A DNA stretch of 64,000 nucleotides from Codonopsis lanceolata (taxonomy: Eukaryota > Streptophyta > Magnoliopsida > Asterales > Campanulaceae): positions 32,183,632-32,247,631 of the forward strand of contig CM028377.1 of the NCBI GenBank assembly GCA_013146195.2, read 5' to 3'. Positions 1 through 11,350 of the stretch are shown here, one piece after another. How positions within the stretch are numbered: the first letter of the stretch is position 1; the number at the start of each line of letters is the position of its first letter. The notes under the pieces are model-generated. The model was not told the origin of the DNA and searched no databases. It saw nothing but the letters and a program-made list of their open reading frames with translations. A program made the translations under genes and the position numbers.

Positions 1-2023
1 CAAAACCAACCAAACCTGAACATCGAAGGATTTCAACCTAAGGCTCGCTAACATCTTATTGAACCTATAACGACTCCATTGAGTCTTAATATCGCATTTC
101 ATAAAATACACATTTCATAAATCCCAAAACTAACTCATCATTCAAGTTTATAATAATTCTCCCAAATTAATCCGGGCTTGTTTCCCAAGCCTAAAAATCC
201 AAGAATTCAACATAATCAAAATCAAACGAATCCCAAATGTCGTAGGACTTCAACCCGAGTTCATTGACACATTATTGAACCTATTTCGACTCCGTTGAGT
301 CTAAATACTAAGTTTCATTTCTTATACATTTCATCAATCTCAACAATGACACTCACTTCAATTTATAACAATTCCCAAATTAATTCGGGCTTAATTCCCA
401 AGCCCTAAATTCATAAAAACCTTAACAAGGAGATAACACATTTCTCCCAACACACAACATCATCCAAACCTACACATCAATGCCCATTTTAAGTAACAAC
501 AAATCCTCCAATAATTCGGGCTTGATTCTCAAGCCCTAACTTTCATAAAACTCCACATAAATCACAACCCATATTCTACAACACATAATAACATTCAAAT
601 CATACTAGTCATGTTATTAACAAGTTCATATTTCCAAAAATTCACAAAATGGGCATACAAGACATACAAGGTGTTCATTGCCCACAAATAGCACATATAT
701 TGTTTTCCTTAGGGCCAATGAACCAAAATAAAAAGAAGGTAACTTACCTAGCTTGAGTGAAAACTCAAGAGAACACAAATCCGATCGGTGAAGTTGTTCT
801 ACTCGCCGAGGGCTTCAAGATTCCGAAGTTTGAAGGCAATCGGGTGGATGGATCGTCTTGGATCGAAGAGAGAAGGAAGCTAGGGCTTGAATCTCCCTTG
901 GACTCTCTCTCTCTATAATACGTATTGTGGAGGATGAGAAATGAAGAGAATTCTGGAAATTGCAAAGGGGGTTTGGGTATTTATACCCCCAAATTGAGGA
1001 GGGCACATTTGACATTTCCCAAGTACAATTAGTAGAGATTAGGACTAATCAATCACTAATCTAACCTTAATTAACTTCCAACTAATGTTAGGACATGATT
1101 TGGGTTAAGTATGGGTGGTTAGGAAGGGTTTAGAGGGGGTTTAATGAGGGTAGGATAGGTATAATTCGTCCAAACTCAAAACAGGGGAAAAATCCCGTAA
1201 CTGCATTCTGGTGTTGAGGCGGGCGCCTCAACATATTGAGGCGGGCGCCTGGGCCTCTGCACAGCCTAAATTCATTTGCAAAGCTCTCAGCACTTGAGGC
1301 GGGCGCCTCACTATGTCCAGGCGGGCGCCTGGGCCTCAGAACCTTCAAAACTTGGTCTAAACATGTCCTAAATGGTCCCAAACTCATGGGCAACCATTCT
1401 AAGGTCTAACCCAACTCAAAACAAGTCAGAAACACACCCGAAGAACTCCCAAAACAACTCGAGCAAAACCGGAAGGGGTGCAACAACGTGCAACCGGAAC
1501 GGCGAATGAACTCGCAATCGAACGAGCAATGAAAGGAGACTTTTAAGACAAGTCTAAGGGCTAATGAAGAAGCTTAAATACTTCTAGAAAGTTGAATAAC
1601 AACTAGGGAAATAAGAATCCCAAAGGAGAGACGATTACGCGACTCGATTCCCGAACTACGCGATAGAGACGAACGCTATCTCCAAAACTTCCAAACCGTC
1701 AATAGACTTAAGGAACACCTCCAACTTGAAGTCTAATGCATCTAAACATGTTATTAAACCATCTTAAAGAGGTCTAGGACCAAACCGAGGTCACGAACGC
1801 AAAACGCAAGCAAACCCTCAATCGCGTCGCATTCCGACTATCGTCGAGTCACGACTTTTGACTTTAGCAAGTCATCCACTATATGGAGTCTCTTAATAAT
1901 GTTTTGGTCTTAATATGGTCTCTCAAACATATCTAGACCCTCTCGCAAACCAAACATACAATGATGAGGAAGAAGTGCAAGTATAGCACGCAAACCGAGA
2001 TAACGAAGGAGCGGGGTGTTACA
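1..2023 (-). mobile_element. Partial long LTR (TGTAACACCCC family), minus strand
   Basis: Read on the minus strand, this starts TGTAACACCCCGCTCCTTCG at 2023 and runs off the window's left edge. It matches the first half of the complete LTR at 54534-58300 over its whole length, with moderate divergence and indels; window base 1 corresponds to about 56393. A short stretch containing the words for 'ttgagtct' and 'catttcat' is duplicated at about 55-130 and 285-335. TGTAACACCCC starts and multi-kb LTRs are usual for Tekay/Del-type Ty3/gypsy elements in plants, so the family call is inference. No protein-coding part is visible. Whether this is a solo LTR or belongs to a whole element cannot be decided because the other end is outside the window. 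Confidence 0.8.
978..985 (-). promoter_or_regulatory. Probable TATA box of the minus-strand LTR
   Basis: TATAAATA on the minus strand sits about 1.04 kb inside the LTR from its 5' end at 2023, flanked by GGGG/CCCC. It would be the U3 promoter of this copy. The matching place in the 54534-58300 copy has no equally clear TATA. Confidence 0.35.
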
Positions 2024-2739
2024 ACCTTAGCAAATACATAAGGTTCCTTGAAGCCCTTTTTTTAGGGGTTTTGGTGGGTGCTATGATTGATGTTAATTTT
2101 GTTTGATGATTAATCGTGATATGGTCTTGTTTTTCACCTTAATATGCTACTCTGTCCAAAAAAAAAAATTGGGCAAAAACTTATTTTTAGTTTCTTTTTG
2201 CAATTATGATAGTTTGGTTATTTTTGGGTTAAAATGCTTTGGCTCAAAATTGTTTGCTTAATTGACCTCGTCGATTATGTATCCTATATTCTCCGTGCCT
2301 TTTGAATTATGCTTCTTTTTCCTTCTGAATGGGCAATCTATGGTCAAAGTTGTCTCCTAAATACATTATAAGAATTTGGTGATCGTATTTTTGAGTATCT
2401 CTATTGGGACTATCTGTCTTCAATGTTTTATTTGGCATCAGAAACAAAGAGATGAATTTTATTGGATTGTTGCTTATGTTTAAGTTATAATCCCTTAAAA
2501 TTTCTATGTGATCATCTAAAGTTTTGAAACAAAAAAAAATCACCTTGTGAGATAACCCTTCATGCGTGGAGGAAGTAAGATATGTTTCTTTTTTATCATT
2601 ATTTTGGGTGTAATAGGCCGATAATAAAACCTTCATTTAGTTTCTTCCCGGTATCTTTTCGATACAAATTGATGGACATTATTGCGAATCTATAGTGCCG
2701 CAAGTTTGATGGTTTATATTTCTTCATTCTTTGATTCAG
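2024..2739. other. AT-rich sequence between LTR and ERF remnant
   Basis: No reading frame with recognisable content. The segment ends in a T-rich tract followed by TTGATTCAG, which looks like a splice acceptor in front of the ERF remnant. It may therefore be part of the old intron that group VII ERF genes have near their 5' end. This is inference. Confidence 0.3.
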
Positions 2740-3055
2740 GCTCTAAATCCATAAAGTCTTAGGAATCTGATGATCAAACTGGCAATTCCTTGAAGAAGAA
2801 AAGGAAAAATCCATTCAGAGGTATTCGTCAATGTGAGGGGTAAACGGCCGTTGAACTGTGATCCTAGGAAAAGGATTCGGGTTTGGCTTGGAACCTTTAA
2901 TGCTGCTGAAGAAGCTGCTAGAACTTATGATGCTGAGGCTAGAAGGATTCGTGGTAAGAAGGCAAAAGTGAATTTTCCTTCAGGTGCTCACTTTAAGGCG
3001 CACTATTAAGGCATATCCCTCAAAAGTACTTCCTGAGGCGACCCCTCTTCATTAA
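2740..3055 (+). pseudogene. AP2/ERF (group VII ERF-like) transcription factor remnant
   Basis: Conceptual translation in shifting frames shows the second half of an AP2/ERF DNA-binding domain. A Lys-rich stretch comes first, then FRGIRQ, a damaged segment where RPWGKWAAEIRDP is expected, then DPRK-IRVWLGTF, AAEEAARTYDAEARRIRG and KKAKVNFP. The KKRKNPFRGIRQ lead-in and the RGKKAKVNFP end fit group VII ERFs (the RAP2.12/hypoxia-sensor type). After the domain the reading shifts frame again into a segment resembling the family's linker (TIKAYPSKVLPEA). Several stops and at least two frameshifts rule out a working protein, and the N-terminal MCGGAI degron exon is absent. A splice-acceptor-like TTGATTCAG just before the first coding base suggests a genomic duplication rather than a retrocopy. 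The AP2 identity is firm; the subgroup is likely. Confidence 0.8.
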
Positions 3056-3633
3056 AGTTTAGACTTTATTGTGTTGATCTACCTTGTGAAACAAGGCTGA
3101 ACATTATTTTAATCCCGAGTATAGTGTTAATCTCAAATATACTACTACTATTTTGTTTCATTTATAAATGTGCTTTAGTTTTTAGGACAATTTTTGTTAT
3201 AGTCATCCCGACTGATCCAAATGTTCATTTCAACAAATAGCTCCTTTTTTAGCTTCAAGAAGTGCATTCCTTTAGCTATTCGACTAGACCTTAAGCTTTC
3301 AATTACTGGGTACCTTGTTTTGATCGTATTTACTTTTCTTTATGAGTTTAAGGGCTCGTTGTTATAGGAAAATTAGTTGTTGAGCGCATCTTTTACATTG
3401 AACGCTCATGGTTTTTTTTTGCTGGGAATTATGCCACTACTTACATCAGGTTAGTTCTTGGAACACATTGTGTTTTTCTTGATGTGTTAGCCTTAACAAT
3501 TCTTGTAGAGATGCAGCAAGTTTGCCATGCTTGCTATTTTCGAATAGCTAAAGGAATGCACTAAGAGAGTTTCGTTTGCACCACCAAAAGGATCAGTAGC
3601 ACCAGATCCTTTTACTAGCGTCTAAGACATTGT

Positions 3634-3672
<39 letters not shown>

Positions 3673-5192
3673 GGATGTTGGCTTCAATTACATGAGACTT
3701 TCCTGCCTTTTCTAATTTGCATATAGTTTATCATATAGTTTAGGACTAAATTGGTAGATATTGTCGGCTTCTTCTAATTTGCATATTGTTTATCCTAATG
3801 AAGTAAATTTTCGACTACTTGGATTGACATTGTTAGAAAATTTACGCCAAAAGACAATTTACAAGGAAAGTTCTAAGAAGCGTTGGTGTAATGGCTATAA
3901 ATGGTTCTATTTCGGGAGAAATGAATTATTTTGCTTATATGTGTGATCATCTAGAATAAATGAAATCGTAGTGCATAGCAGGAATATGGACTTGCTGCAA
4001 TGATCAACTTGATATGGGTATGTACTTACAAACCTGTTGGCTAATTACTTGGAGTAGGAAGGACATCAACTCTTGGAATGTGAATCCACTTTTGGTTTGC
4101 ATATCTTCCGATATCACTACTTTTATTTTTTGATTTTTGGTTAAGGGGATGGGTTTTCTTCCTCCTCAAATTATACAATCATACAATCCTCTTTTGATTA
4201 TTTGAATGAAATGTTTTTAACCGATGAATATGTTACAGCTTCTAGGTTTGGTGGGCAACTAGGTTTGAAGTTCAAATCCTAAAAAGTTTATTAATGTTGC
4301 TTTAGAGAAGTGAGCATGACAGATTGGGAAGGATGCAAAATCGAGAATAATGAGCACAACAGTAAGTGAAGATTGGCCAACCTCTCACTCACTCACTCAC
4401 TGAGGGATCATGAAGAACTCAACAACGGTGGCTTTTATGGTGGTAAATTTTAACATTTTACTTAGAGGTTGCGTCGATTTATCCAGTAAACTCGCGTGAA
4501 GCACCAAAAAGCCAAGGTGTCTGTTATAGTCTTTGACACTGAAAAATGTAGTGGAAATAATAAGAGTATATTTGAAGTTTGAGTTTTCCATGATATTCTT
4601 ACCCAATTCGTGGTTGTATTTGGTTCACTGATGTGTTATTGTAATGTTGAGATACAAACTTTGAATTTTATTCTGTGTAATATCAATTTAAATAATAATA
4701 TTGTTATGAAATTTGTAAATTAACTGCAAATTGTTTTCGATCAATAAAAATATTTGTATTGTGTCCTTAATGTTATAATTTATGAGAGGACAAAATTAAA
4801 AATAATGAAAATGTATTTTAAACATAAATTTTCCCCTTGATTGACACATACTTTTTTTATTAAAAAGTAATTGAAATTATTAAAACATACAAGATTTTTT
4901 TCATAGAATATAAAATTTAAATAAAATATATTTCATTCCAATCATGGTGGGAAATAAAAAAGATGAAATATATGTCGTTAGTTAGGTTTGTTAGTTGAGG
5001 TGTATAGTGTTGCGTATAGAGGATGTTTATTGGAGTGAATTTTTTTAGAAAAAAGTGTAACTGAACAAAGCGAGGTAACTAGAGTGATATTCGGAGCCAA
5101 TACTGTGGATACTCTTACAAGTTACAACTCTCCAATTATAGATTGTAAGTCATAATTTTTATATTAGAATTTTCATTTATTAGAAAAAAAAT
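3056..5192. other. AT-rich non-coding region up to the assembly gap
   Basis: No open reading frame with recognisable domains. It contains a CT microsatellite (3636-3671) and a short CTCA run near 4383-4400. The first few hundred bases may be 3' sequence carried along with the ERF remnant. Confidence 0.4.
3636..3671. repeat. (CT)n microsatellite, about 18 units
   Basis: Uninterrupted CT dinucleotide run. Confidence 0.95.
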
Positions 5193-5292
5193 NNNNNNNN
5201 NNNNNNNNNNNNNNNNNNNNNNNNNNNNNNNNNNNNNNNNNNNNNNNNNNNNNNNNNNNNNNNNNNNNNNNNNNNNNNNNNNNNNNNNNNNN
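5193..5292. other. Assembly gap of exactly 100 N
   Basis: A run of 100 N, a conventional placeholder for a gap of unknown size. Composition changes abruptly across it: AT-rich non-repetitive DNA to the left, GC-richer decayed retrotransposon to the right. Adjacency of the two sides rests on scaffolding only. Confidence 0.99.
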
Positions 5293-7960
5293 CCAATGTA
5301 TCACGATGGGTTTTTGAAGACAGAGCAAGCCCCTGATGGAAATGTTGGCCTCGAGTTTTCATCCGGCTAACAGAGTATCTTCCACTTCTTTAGGCCCAAG
5401 ATTCTGTCTCTCTTTGTCTTTTCCCCGAGTGGTCACCCTTTTCCAGTTTGGTTGGTAAGCTCCTGGCCAGATCTAGTAAGGTGGCTAACATCCCCACCGA
5501 CCCAAGTGGCTTTTTCGATGTTGCAAGTATTTTGGCTACCCAGATGGCGCCCCCAAGAGAGCATGTTGCGCCTAGGCTCTTTATGGAGTGTATGAAGAGA
5601 AGGGAATGAGAATATATGGTAAGGTGGCTGATTTTTTCGAACTTGGGAGCAAGTGATTTTTTCATTAACCTCAATCATGTTGATTTGAGGTAGGGTTATT
5701 GATTGTATTTGGTCCCGGAGGAGGTTTTCAATTACCTTGTCATCTATCGATCCTCGGATAGCATGTTTGAGTGTAGCACCGATCTGGTGAGGTGACCACC
5801 GTGACGATGATACTACAAGCATCGGGCGTGGTTCCGGTTGTCGCGTAGGTTTGGAGGCCTGTAGTTCTCAAAGAGGCTTCAACATTCCCCGAGCCATTAC
5901 CTCGTAATATCACGCATGTAGAGCTTCAACTGCCAAAGTACCGGCTGACCCCTGCTCGCCTCTCTGAAATTTCTTGGGGCCATTATTCCCTCCGACCGAG
6001 TTGACAGACCTCATCCATGTGACCATGGAGTTGAGCACTATAGTTTCGAGTAGAAAAGTGGCCGAGGCTTCTCCTACCATATTGACGGCCGGGGTCGGTG
6101 CGGCCTGCCTTTTCCTTTAGTATCGGAAAGAACCCGAGGGTGTATTGACTTTTAGTTGTCCTGGTCCGTATCTTCATCAATACGACCCCTATCTCCACCA
6201 CTTCTTTAAAGCCGCCAGTGGAGATACCGCATGTGCCCTGTATATGGGTTGGAGATTTGATAAACATCCCAAGATGACTCCTACGGATCGTCCTCCGGCC
6301 AAAAGTCCGGGCCAACTTCGCTTCCACCACGATCGCAAATTCAAAGACATGTTTGACATTTTTCTGGGTGCATGACTCGAGGTCTCTCTTATTTTCTCGG
6401 GCTAGTGTTGTCTTTATACCTTTCTGGAATTCTTCTCGGCTATCCGGTCCCGTGTATTCGTGAGTGCTACTGCTCCGACAACATCGCCATTGCTGCGCCC
6501 CTACCGTGGTGAGATGAAAATTGGAAGCCATAGCTTCAAAGCTAGCTCCCCTCGACCGCATACCAGCTGAGTAGGATTTCAGATGGGATATGGCATCCAA
6601 ATTCCATCAAACTTTTCTATGCTCCGGCATTTTGAATTTTGAAGCGCATCGCCGGAAGGTTGTAATGTCAATGCCCGAGTAGAAAATTCCCTTTGTTCGA
6701 AAGCGCTGAGCATCATGGTTTTCATGTTTTCCATGCTCGGCTTCCATTTTGGTGGTCGGGGAGTTGGTTTCGTGTATATGCCGCGTGATTTAGAAAGCCG
6801 GGTTAATTTCGCCGTGGTGCCGGGTATGGATTTTGAGTGGTATGGATCTTGGGTCGATTTGAGTCGTAAGGATTCCGATATGATTCTGGCCGGTGGATTT
6901 TGAGCCGGGTATGGATTCGGGCCGTGGGTTTGATAGAGATTCGGGCAGATAGGGTTTTGAGCCGGTATGGATTCTCGGGTCAAGATAGGGGTTTTGAAAT
7001 GGTGGATTTTTGACAGGTACCGGTTTTGAGCCTGTATAGGTTTTGAGCTCGGATAGAGGTTCTGGCCTGATAGAGATTCGGGCCGGTGGATTTTGAGCCG
7101 GGTAATGGCTTTGGGTGTAGCCGGTGGATTCTCGATGGTTTCTACTGGATGGCCGGATCATCGGGAGATAAGTAGGTAAACTTGGCCCGACGGGTTATAG
7201 CCTGGGATCCATATGTGGGCTATTTTGGAGTGGGTTGTTCATGGGAAAAGGGAGGTCATTTGGATTCTCGGGAATATTAGTGTTTGGGAGAGGATATGGA
7301 GGATAGGATGAGTAAGGATTGACATTTGGGTAGTAGGAGCCTTGGTGAGGGTTAGGATTTGGAGTGATGGTAAGTTGTTTGGTGGGTTAGTGTTTGGCCG
7401 AGGGTTTGGGTTTGGAAGTGTATGAGGTTGATGCTTCCCGGGAACCGCAGGGAAGAAATTACCTCACCACCGATTTCAAGTTCTGCACTCAGATTAGCCA
7501 TCTGCTCATTATTCGGCCACCAGCGCACCCAAATTTCGATCTAGCCACCGCCGCATTGCCGCCTGAGCTCCGAGCATATCCCGAGCCCCTCAGATTGCAC
7601 TCCATAGCGCATCGTTTCACTTTCTCGCCATACTGCTCGATCTGCACTCGCCGAAAGCTGCCCCGATTCGACTGCTCGATACCTCTCGATCCGATTTCTC
7701 ATTATCTTCCCCAGATCAATCGGCCAAGATCGCTCTACCTTTCCAAATTGGCCAAGCTCGGGAAAATGGACTGTATCGAAGGTCGGGTCAAGGCTTTTCT
7801 CGGCTTGGAGTACAACGCCTTTATTAGTATATTTTATTATTTTATTATTTTCCCTACAAAATGACCGGATAAGCACCTGCTTAATTTTGACAGTCTCAAG
7901 ACTTTCCTGGAATAATGGATTCTTTCTCCAGAGTATAGGACCAACGTATTCCACCTGCCT
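5293..7960 (-). pseudogene. Decayed Ty3/gypsy gag (Tat/Ogre-like), minus strand
   Basis: On the minus strand, several frames together give the layout of a plant Ty3/gypsy gag. First comes an N-terminal segment (about 7954-7400). Next is a proline-rich repeated segment (about 7160-6700). Then a capsid-like core (about 6640-6000) shows KFDG, ISHLKSYSAGM, LARENKRDLESC, KLARTFGR, MFIKS and FKEVVEIG. A downstream linker (about 5800-5640) has AIRGSIDDKVI and INMIEV. These words recur in the gag of Tat/Ogre-type elements, where the capsid makes the virus-like particle. Frameshifts occur near 6600 and 6150, and stops are frequent, so it is dead. It continues from the PBS and LTR at 9174-11111 in the same orientation, and the gap cuts it before protease or RT. 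Family-level call is good; lineage is inferred from word similarity only. Confidence 0.7.
6700..7160 (-). repeat. Degenerate minisatellite inside gag (Pro/Ser-rich)
   Basis: Short GC-rich units of roughly 20-40 bp recur with variation; on the plus strand they contain 'ttttgagccgggta', 'ggattcgggcc' and 'gccggtggattt'. On the minus strand they encode varied NPPAR, GSKP and ESIPG-type peptides, matching the low-complexity segment many plant gypsy elements have ahead of the capsid. Confidence 0.7.
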
Positions 7961-8084
7961 TTCGACTCCCCGAGATCGGACTGATCCCAGGCGAAGGGCC
8001 TATATTCTTTCCGGGATCCACCATTCAAAATGATCTGGGTCGAGCACTTAGAAAAATAATAAATCAGCCCCAGTAAAAAAAAAA

Positions 8085-8200
8085 TTTTTGACTTGCGCAT
8101 TTTTTTTTGACTTGCACATTTTTTTTTTGACTTGCGCACATTTTTTTTTTGACTTGCACATTTTTTTTTGACTTGCGCACATTTTTTTTTTTGACTGGGC
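8085..8200. repeat. T-tract minisatellite, about 5-6 units of roughly 21-24 bp
   Basis: Units of the form T(8-11)GACTTGCGCA or T(8-10)GACTTGCACA repeat head to tail. The poly-T length varies between units. Confidence 0.9.
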
Positions 8201-8754
8201 CGACCCATAATTTAAAATGCAAAACCGGCTGGTCTTGAAGTGTCCTAAAAATCATATGCGCCTAACGTTGGTTTATGCAGGGGTAGGTCGGCCATGGTGT
8301 AGGGTAGCAGTTCGAATATATCTATATGCATGTGCGCGTGTGTGCGGTATCTAAAAAGAAAAAGAGAAGTTTGTTTTTTTTTCTTTAGATATAGAAATAT
8401 AAAATAAAACAGATATGGCCTGTCTTGCTGTTGTGTATGGATTTTCTCGGCTTTTTAGCTTAAGCGAGAGCAAGCAAGCATACCATCAAGAAATAGAAAG
8501 AAAAGCGGGGAATCTATTTATCTTTAGAAAATGGGTCCTAATCCCAAAATAAAAATGACGGAATGAATGCATATATATATACATATGTATATTTTGCATA
8601 ATGAAGATGAAGCAGAATAAAATAATATAAGACTGAAAATGAAAAGATTTTTTTTTTTTTTTTGAAATAAAGCCCCAGCCCTTTTTTGTTGTGCTGCCCG
8701 GATAGTATTACACATAATATATATATGTAAATAGTACAAACACATATATATAGA

Positions 8755-8756
<2 letters not shown>

Positions 8757-8830
<74 letters not shown>
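8757..8830. repeat. (AT)n microsatellite, about 37 units
   Basis: Pure AT dinucleotide tract. Further interrupted AT and T tracts follow at about 8870-8965. Confidence 0.95.
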
Positions 8831-8833
<3 letters not shown>

Positions 8834-9173
8834 ATGCGCACTTATATATTTTTTTTTTTTTGAACTTACGTGCATATATATATATATATATATTTTTTTT
8901 ATATATATATATATATATATATTTTTTGATTTTTTTTTTTAAAAATGTATATATATATATTTTTTATATTCTTAAACATGCCCGTAACTGTTATCGAACG
9001 AGATCGCCGCCGATGGAGGATCATATCCACAAATATGGCTACTACCGTAATGGGAACACTTTATTCAAATGCGTAAATTAATATGACAAGCATATCGCAG
9101 CCGTAAACAAATAAAAACAAAAAATGGTTTTATTTTGCGAAGTCTAGCCCTCCATTTTATTTAAAATAAAACA

Positions 9174-9193
9174 ACGCCCCCAAGGAGTCGCCA
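9174..9193 (-). other. Primer-binding-like site of the minus-strand gypsy element
   Basis: On the minus strand, TGGCGACTCCTTGGGGGCG directly follows the LTR end. The related plus-strand element has TGGCGACTCTGCTGGGGA at 22291. TGGCGACT-type sites are common just after the 5' LTR of Tat/Ogre-like elements; I recall a tRNA-Arg primer for that group but cannot verify it here. Confidence 0.5.
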
Positions 9194-9194
9194 C

Positions 9195-11111
9195 CGTGAG
9201 GTTCCTGAAATGTGCTCCCGCCCCGCCTCGATAGGGTGCGCGTGACGGCGGATGCGGGACACCACCGCCTCTGCTCCACCCTCCCTTGTTTAGGGGAAGG
9301 CGAAATCCAAAGTGCGAGAGGAGTGTCGCTCTATATTAGCACGTTGGAATGTGCCTCTGCTGCCTTGAGTGAATTTTGTATCCAATATGGGAACTTATGG
9401 TTTTCCATGTCAAGTTATCCCTTATTTCGTGGATAACGTGATATGGGAATGCATTACTCTTCCATTCCCATTTTCCCTTTATCTTTCAGTGGAAAATAGA
9501 GAAGTGCAAGAAAGAATATTGCGACGTCCCACTATGAATTTTATGAAAATAGCCTTATGGCCTATTTTGGATCACTATGAGTGCCTTGGGTTTTCTACGC
9601 CAAGTTATCCATTATTTCTGGGATACCAAGACATAGAAATACATCACCTTTCCATTCTCATTCTCCCTCGCTAGGGAGAACGTGAAAGTGCAAAGAAAGA
9701 TGTTGCGAGGCCCCACTGGATCCAAAATGTTTTAGAGTCGCCACCTTTATTTTAAGGCAAAATAAAGGAAAACCGTAAAAGAAAACCGTAGATTTTAGAA
9801 AGCGGGTTCGGAGGCTAAGTTATGAGTTGGGAAGGTGCTAGCACCCAACTCGCTCTTTCGTCTCGAACGTTTTTGGATCGAGTATGCTTATTGTCACATT
9901 TACTTAGCAAATAAATAAGGTCTTATTTTGACAAGGGAAAATTAAATGTGATACATTCGTGGCCACATTATTTACTTGACTCGCACGCCTCTTTCCAATA
10001 ATTACAGACACATTTAAAAATATTTGGCCATTATAACGGCTTTTTAGTATTATTTTTAATAAAATCCGCAAAGATAATCGCTTATATTTTTATATTGAAC
10101 CGGATCGAAATAATACATTTACAAATAAAGAACTTTATTGAATAAAATAAATAAATACAAACTCATCTAAAAATATTTTGCCATAATAACGGCTACATTT
10201 AGTACTATTTCCTAATAAAATCCAAAGACAACCGCTATATATTTACATTGGGCCGGATCGAAATAATACTATTACATAGAAATAAAAAACTTTAACAATA
10301 AAAGCTTACAAACGGCGTAGGGTGTGCTCGCCTGTCCCTGGGAGAGAGAGTCTTTTTTGTGGTCGGTTGAAGTTGTGTGTTGTGTGAATTTGGGCACAGA
10401 ACGAAAGTTACTTTTCTCGGGATCGGGGGCGGGGTAACTGCTATTTATTTCGGTTGTTTGTTTGACCGAAAAGGCTAAATTTTGGCGAGTAACTTACTAT
10501 CGGTTATTTTGGCCTTTTAAATCGGGCAGAGCAACCGCTTATCCTCGATTTTTGGACCGGGAAAAAGGGTGGATACCTAGTCGGGGGCTAAGGTACACTT
10601 CTACCGGTTGGATTTGTGTTTGCTGAGGTTTGGCAGTGGTTTCGAGGCTTTAGAAATTTATCTATCGGTGTTTATTTCTTCAACAGAATGTAGACGCAGA
10701 GAAATTTTACGCAAAGCAGTGTGTTGAATGAAGGAGCCGGAGGCCTCTATTTATAGGAGGAGGCTGGGACATCGAAGGAATTTTGTGATTTCTCTCCGTG
10801 CATCAGGGAGTTGTACACTGCGTTGGACGATTTGCATTTTACGGCAAATGGAGTGATGAATAGTGCTTGGAGAGTGGGGTTTGGGTGCCACCTATAGGGC
10901 TTGGGCGCCACACCCAAACCCTAGTAGTGGTGCCCAAACCTCAAACATGGCTCATTTTTGACACTTCGCCCCTCGCAATTTGTCCTTTTGTGCATTCTGC
11001 TTTGTCCTTTTGCAATTTTGACCCTGTAACTTGACATTTGTTAATGTTTTAACAGTTCTTGATATTTTTTGTCATGTCATATATCTGAGGTACGAAATTG
11101 GGGTGTCTACA
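9195..11111 (-). mobile_element. 5' LTR of the minus-strand gypsy element (TGTAGACACCC family)
   Basis: On the minus strand it starts TGTAGACACCCC at 11111 and ends near 9195 beside the primer-binding-like site. It shares its start with the LTRs at 20614 and 59498, and its U5-like end (9195-9870) with the plus-strand fragment at 13345-14004. Two roughly 190-bp imperfect tandem units carrying 'caagttatcc' lie in 9380-9700. The lower boundary is approximate. With the leader and gag to its left it forms the 5' part of one element in 5' to 3' minus order. Confidence 0.7.
10748..10755 (-). promoter_or_regulatory. TATA box in minus-strand LTR
   Basis: TATAAATA (minus strand) within CCTATAAATAGAGGCC, about 360 bp inside the LTR. 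The sister LTRs have the same word at 20948-20955 and 59142-59149, which supports a conserved promoter. Confidence 0.6.
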
Positions 11112-11350
11112 GGTCTGCTCTTTCATTTTTGAATTTCCTGGGTTTCTTCTTCATCTCCTGAATTTTTGGGTAAAACTCGTGGGATTGGTAAAGACCATAG
11201 GCAGAGATCGAGGAGAGTCATCCATTGTGTCCTGCCTGCTAGGCGGGCATGGCCCTTGGATATACCTAGACTTAAGGATTTTTCTCCCTTTCTTAATTAT
11301 TCTATGCTGCGAGCAAAGTATGACCTTTGCTTTCCTTGATTTCTATGTAG

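Larger units (their letters stand above)
7961..9173 (-). other. Retrotransposon leader with expanded simple repeats
   Basis: This lies between the primer-binding-like site and gag of the minus-strand element, where an untranslated leader is expected. It holds a T-rich minisatellite (8085-8200), AT microsatellites (8757-8830 and around 8870-8965) and no plausible coding frame; apparent Tyr/Ile frames are AT-repeat artefacts. Confidence 0.55.

Noticed and set aside
7394..7864. Plus-strand 156-codon frame
   Set aside because: It is antisense to the gag N-terminal region and has no recognisable domain.
8281..8345. tRNA-like words (GGTAGGTCGG, AGCAGTTCGAAT)
   Set aside because: No acceptor or anticodon stem pairs around them; the T-arm word is not closed by a matching stem.
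8524..9081. Ile/Tyr-rich frames
   Set aside because: They are translations of AT and T microsatellites.
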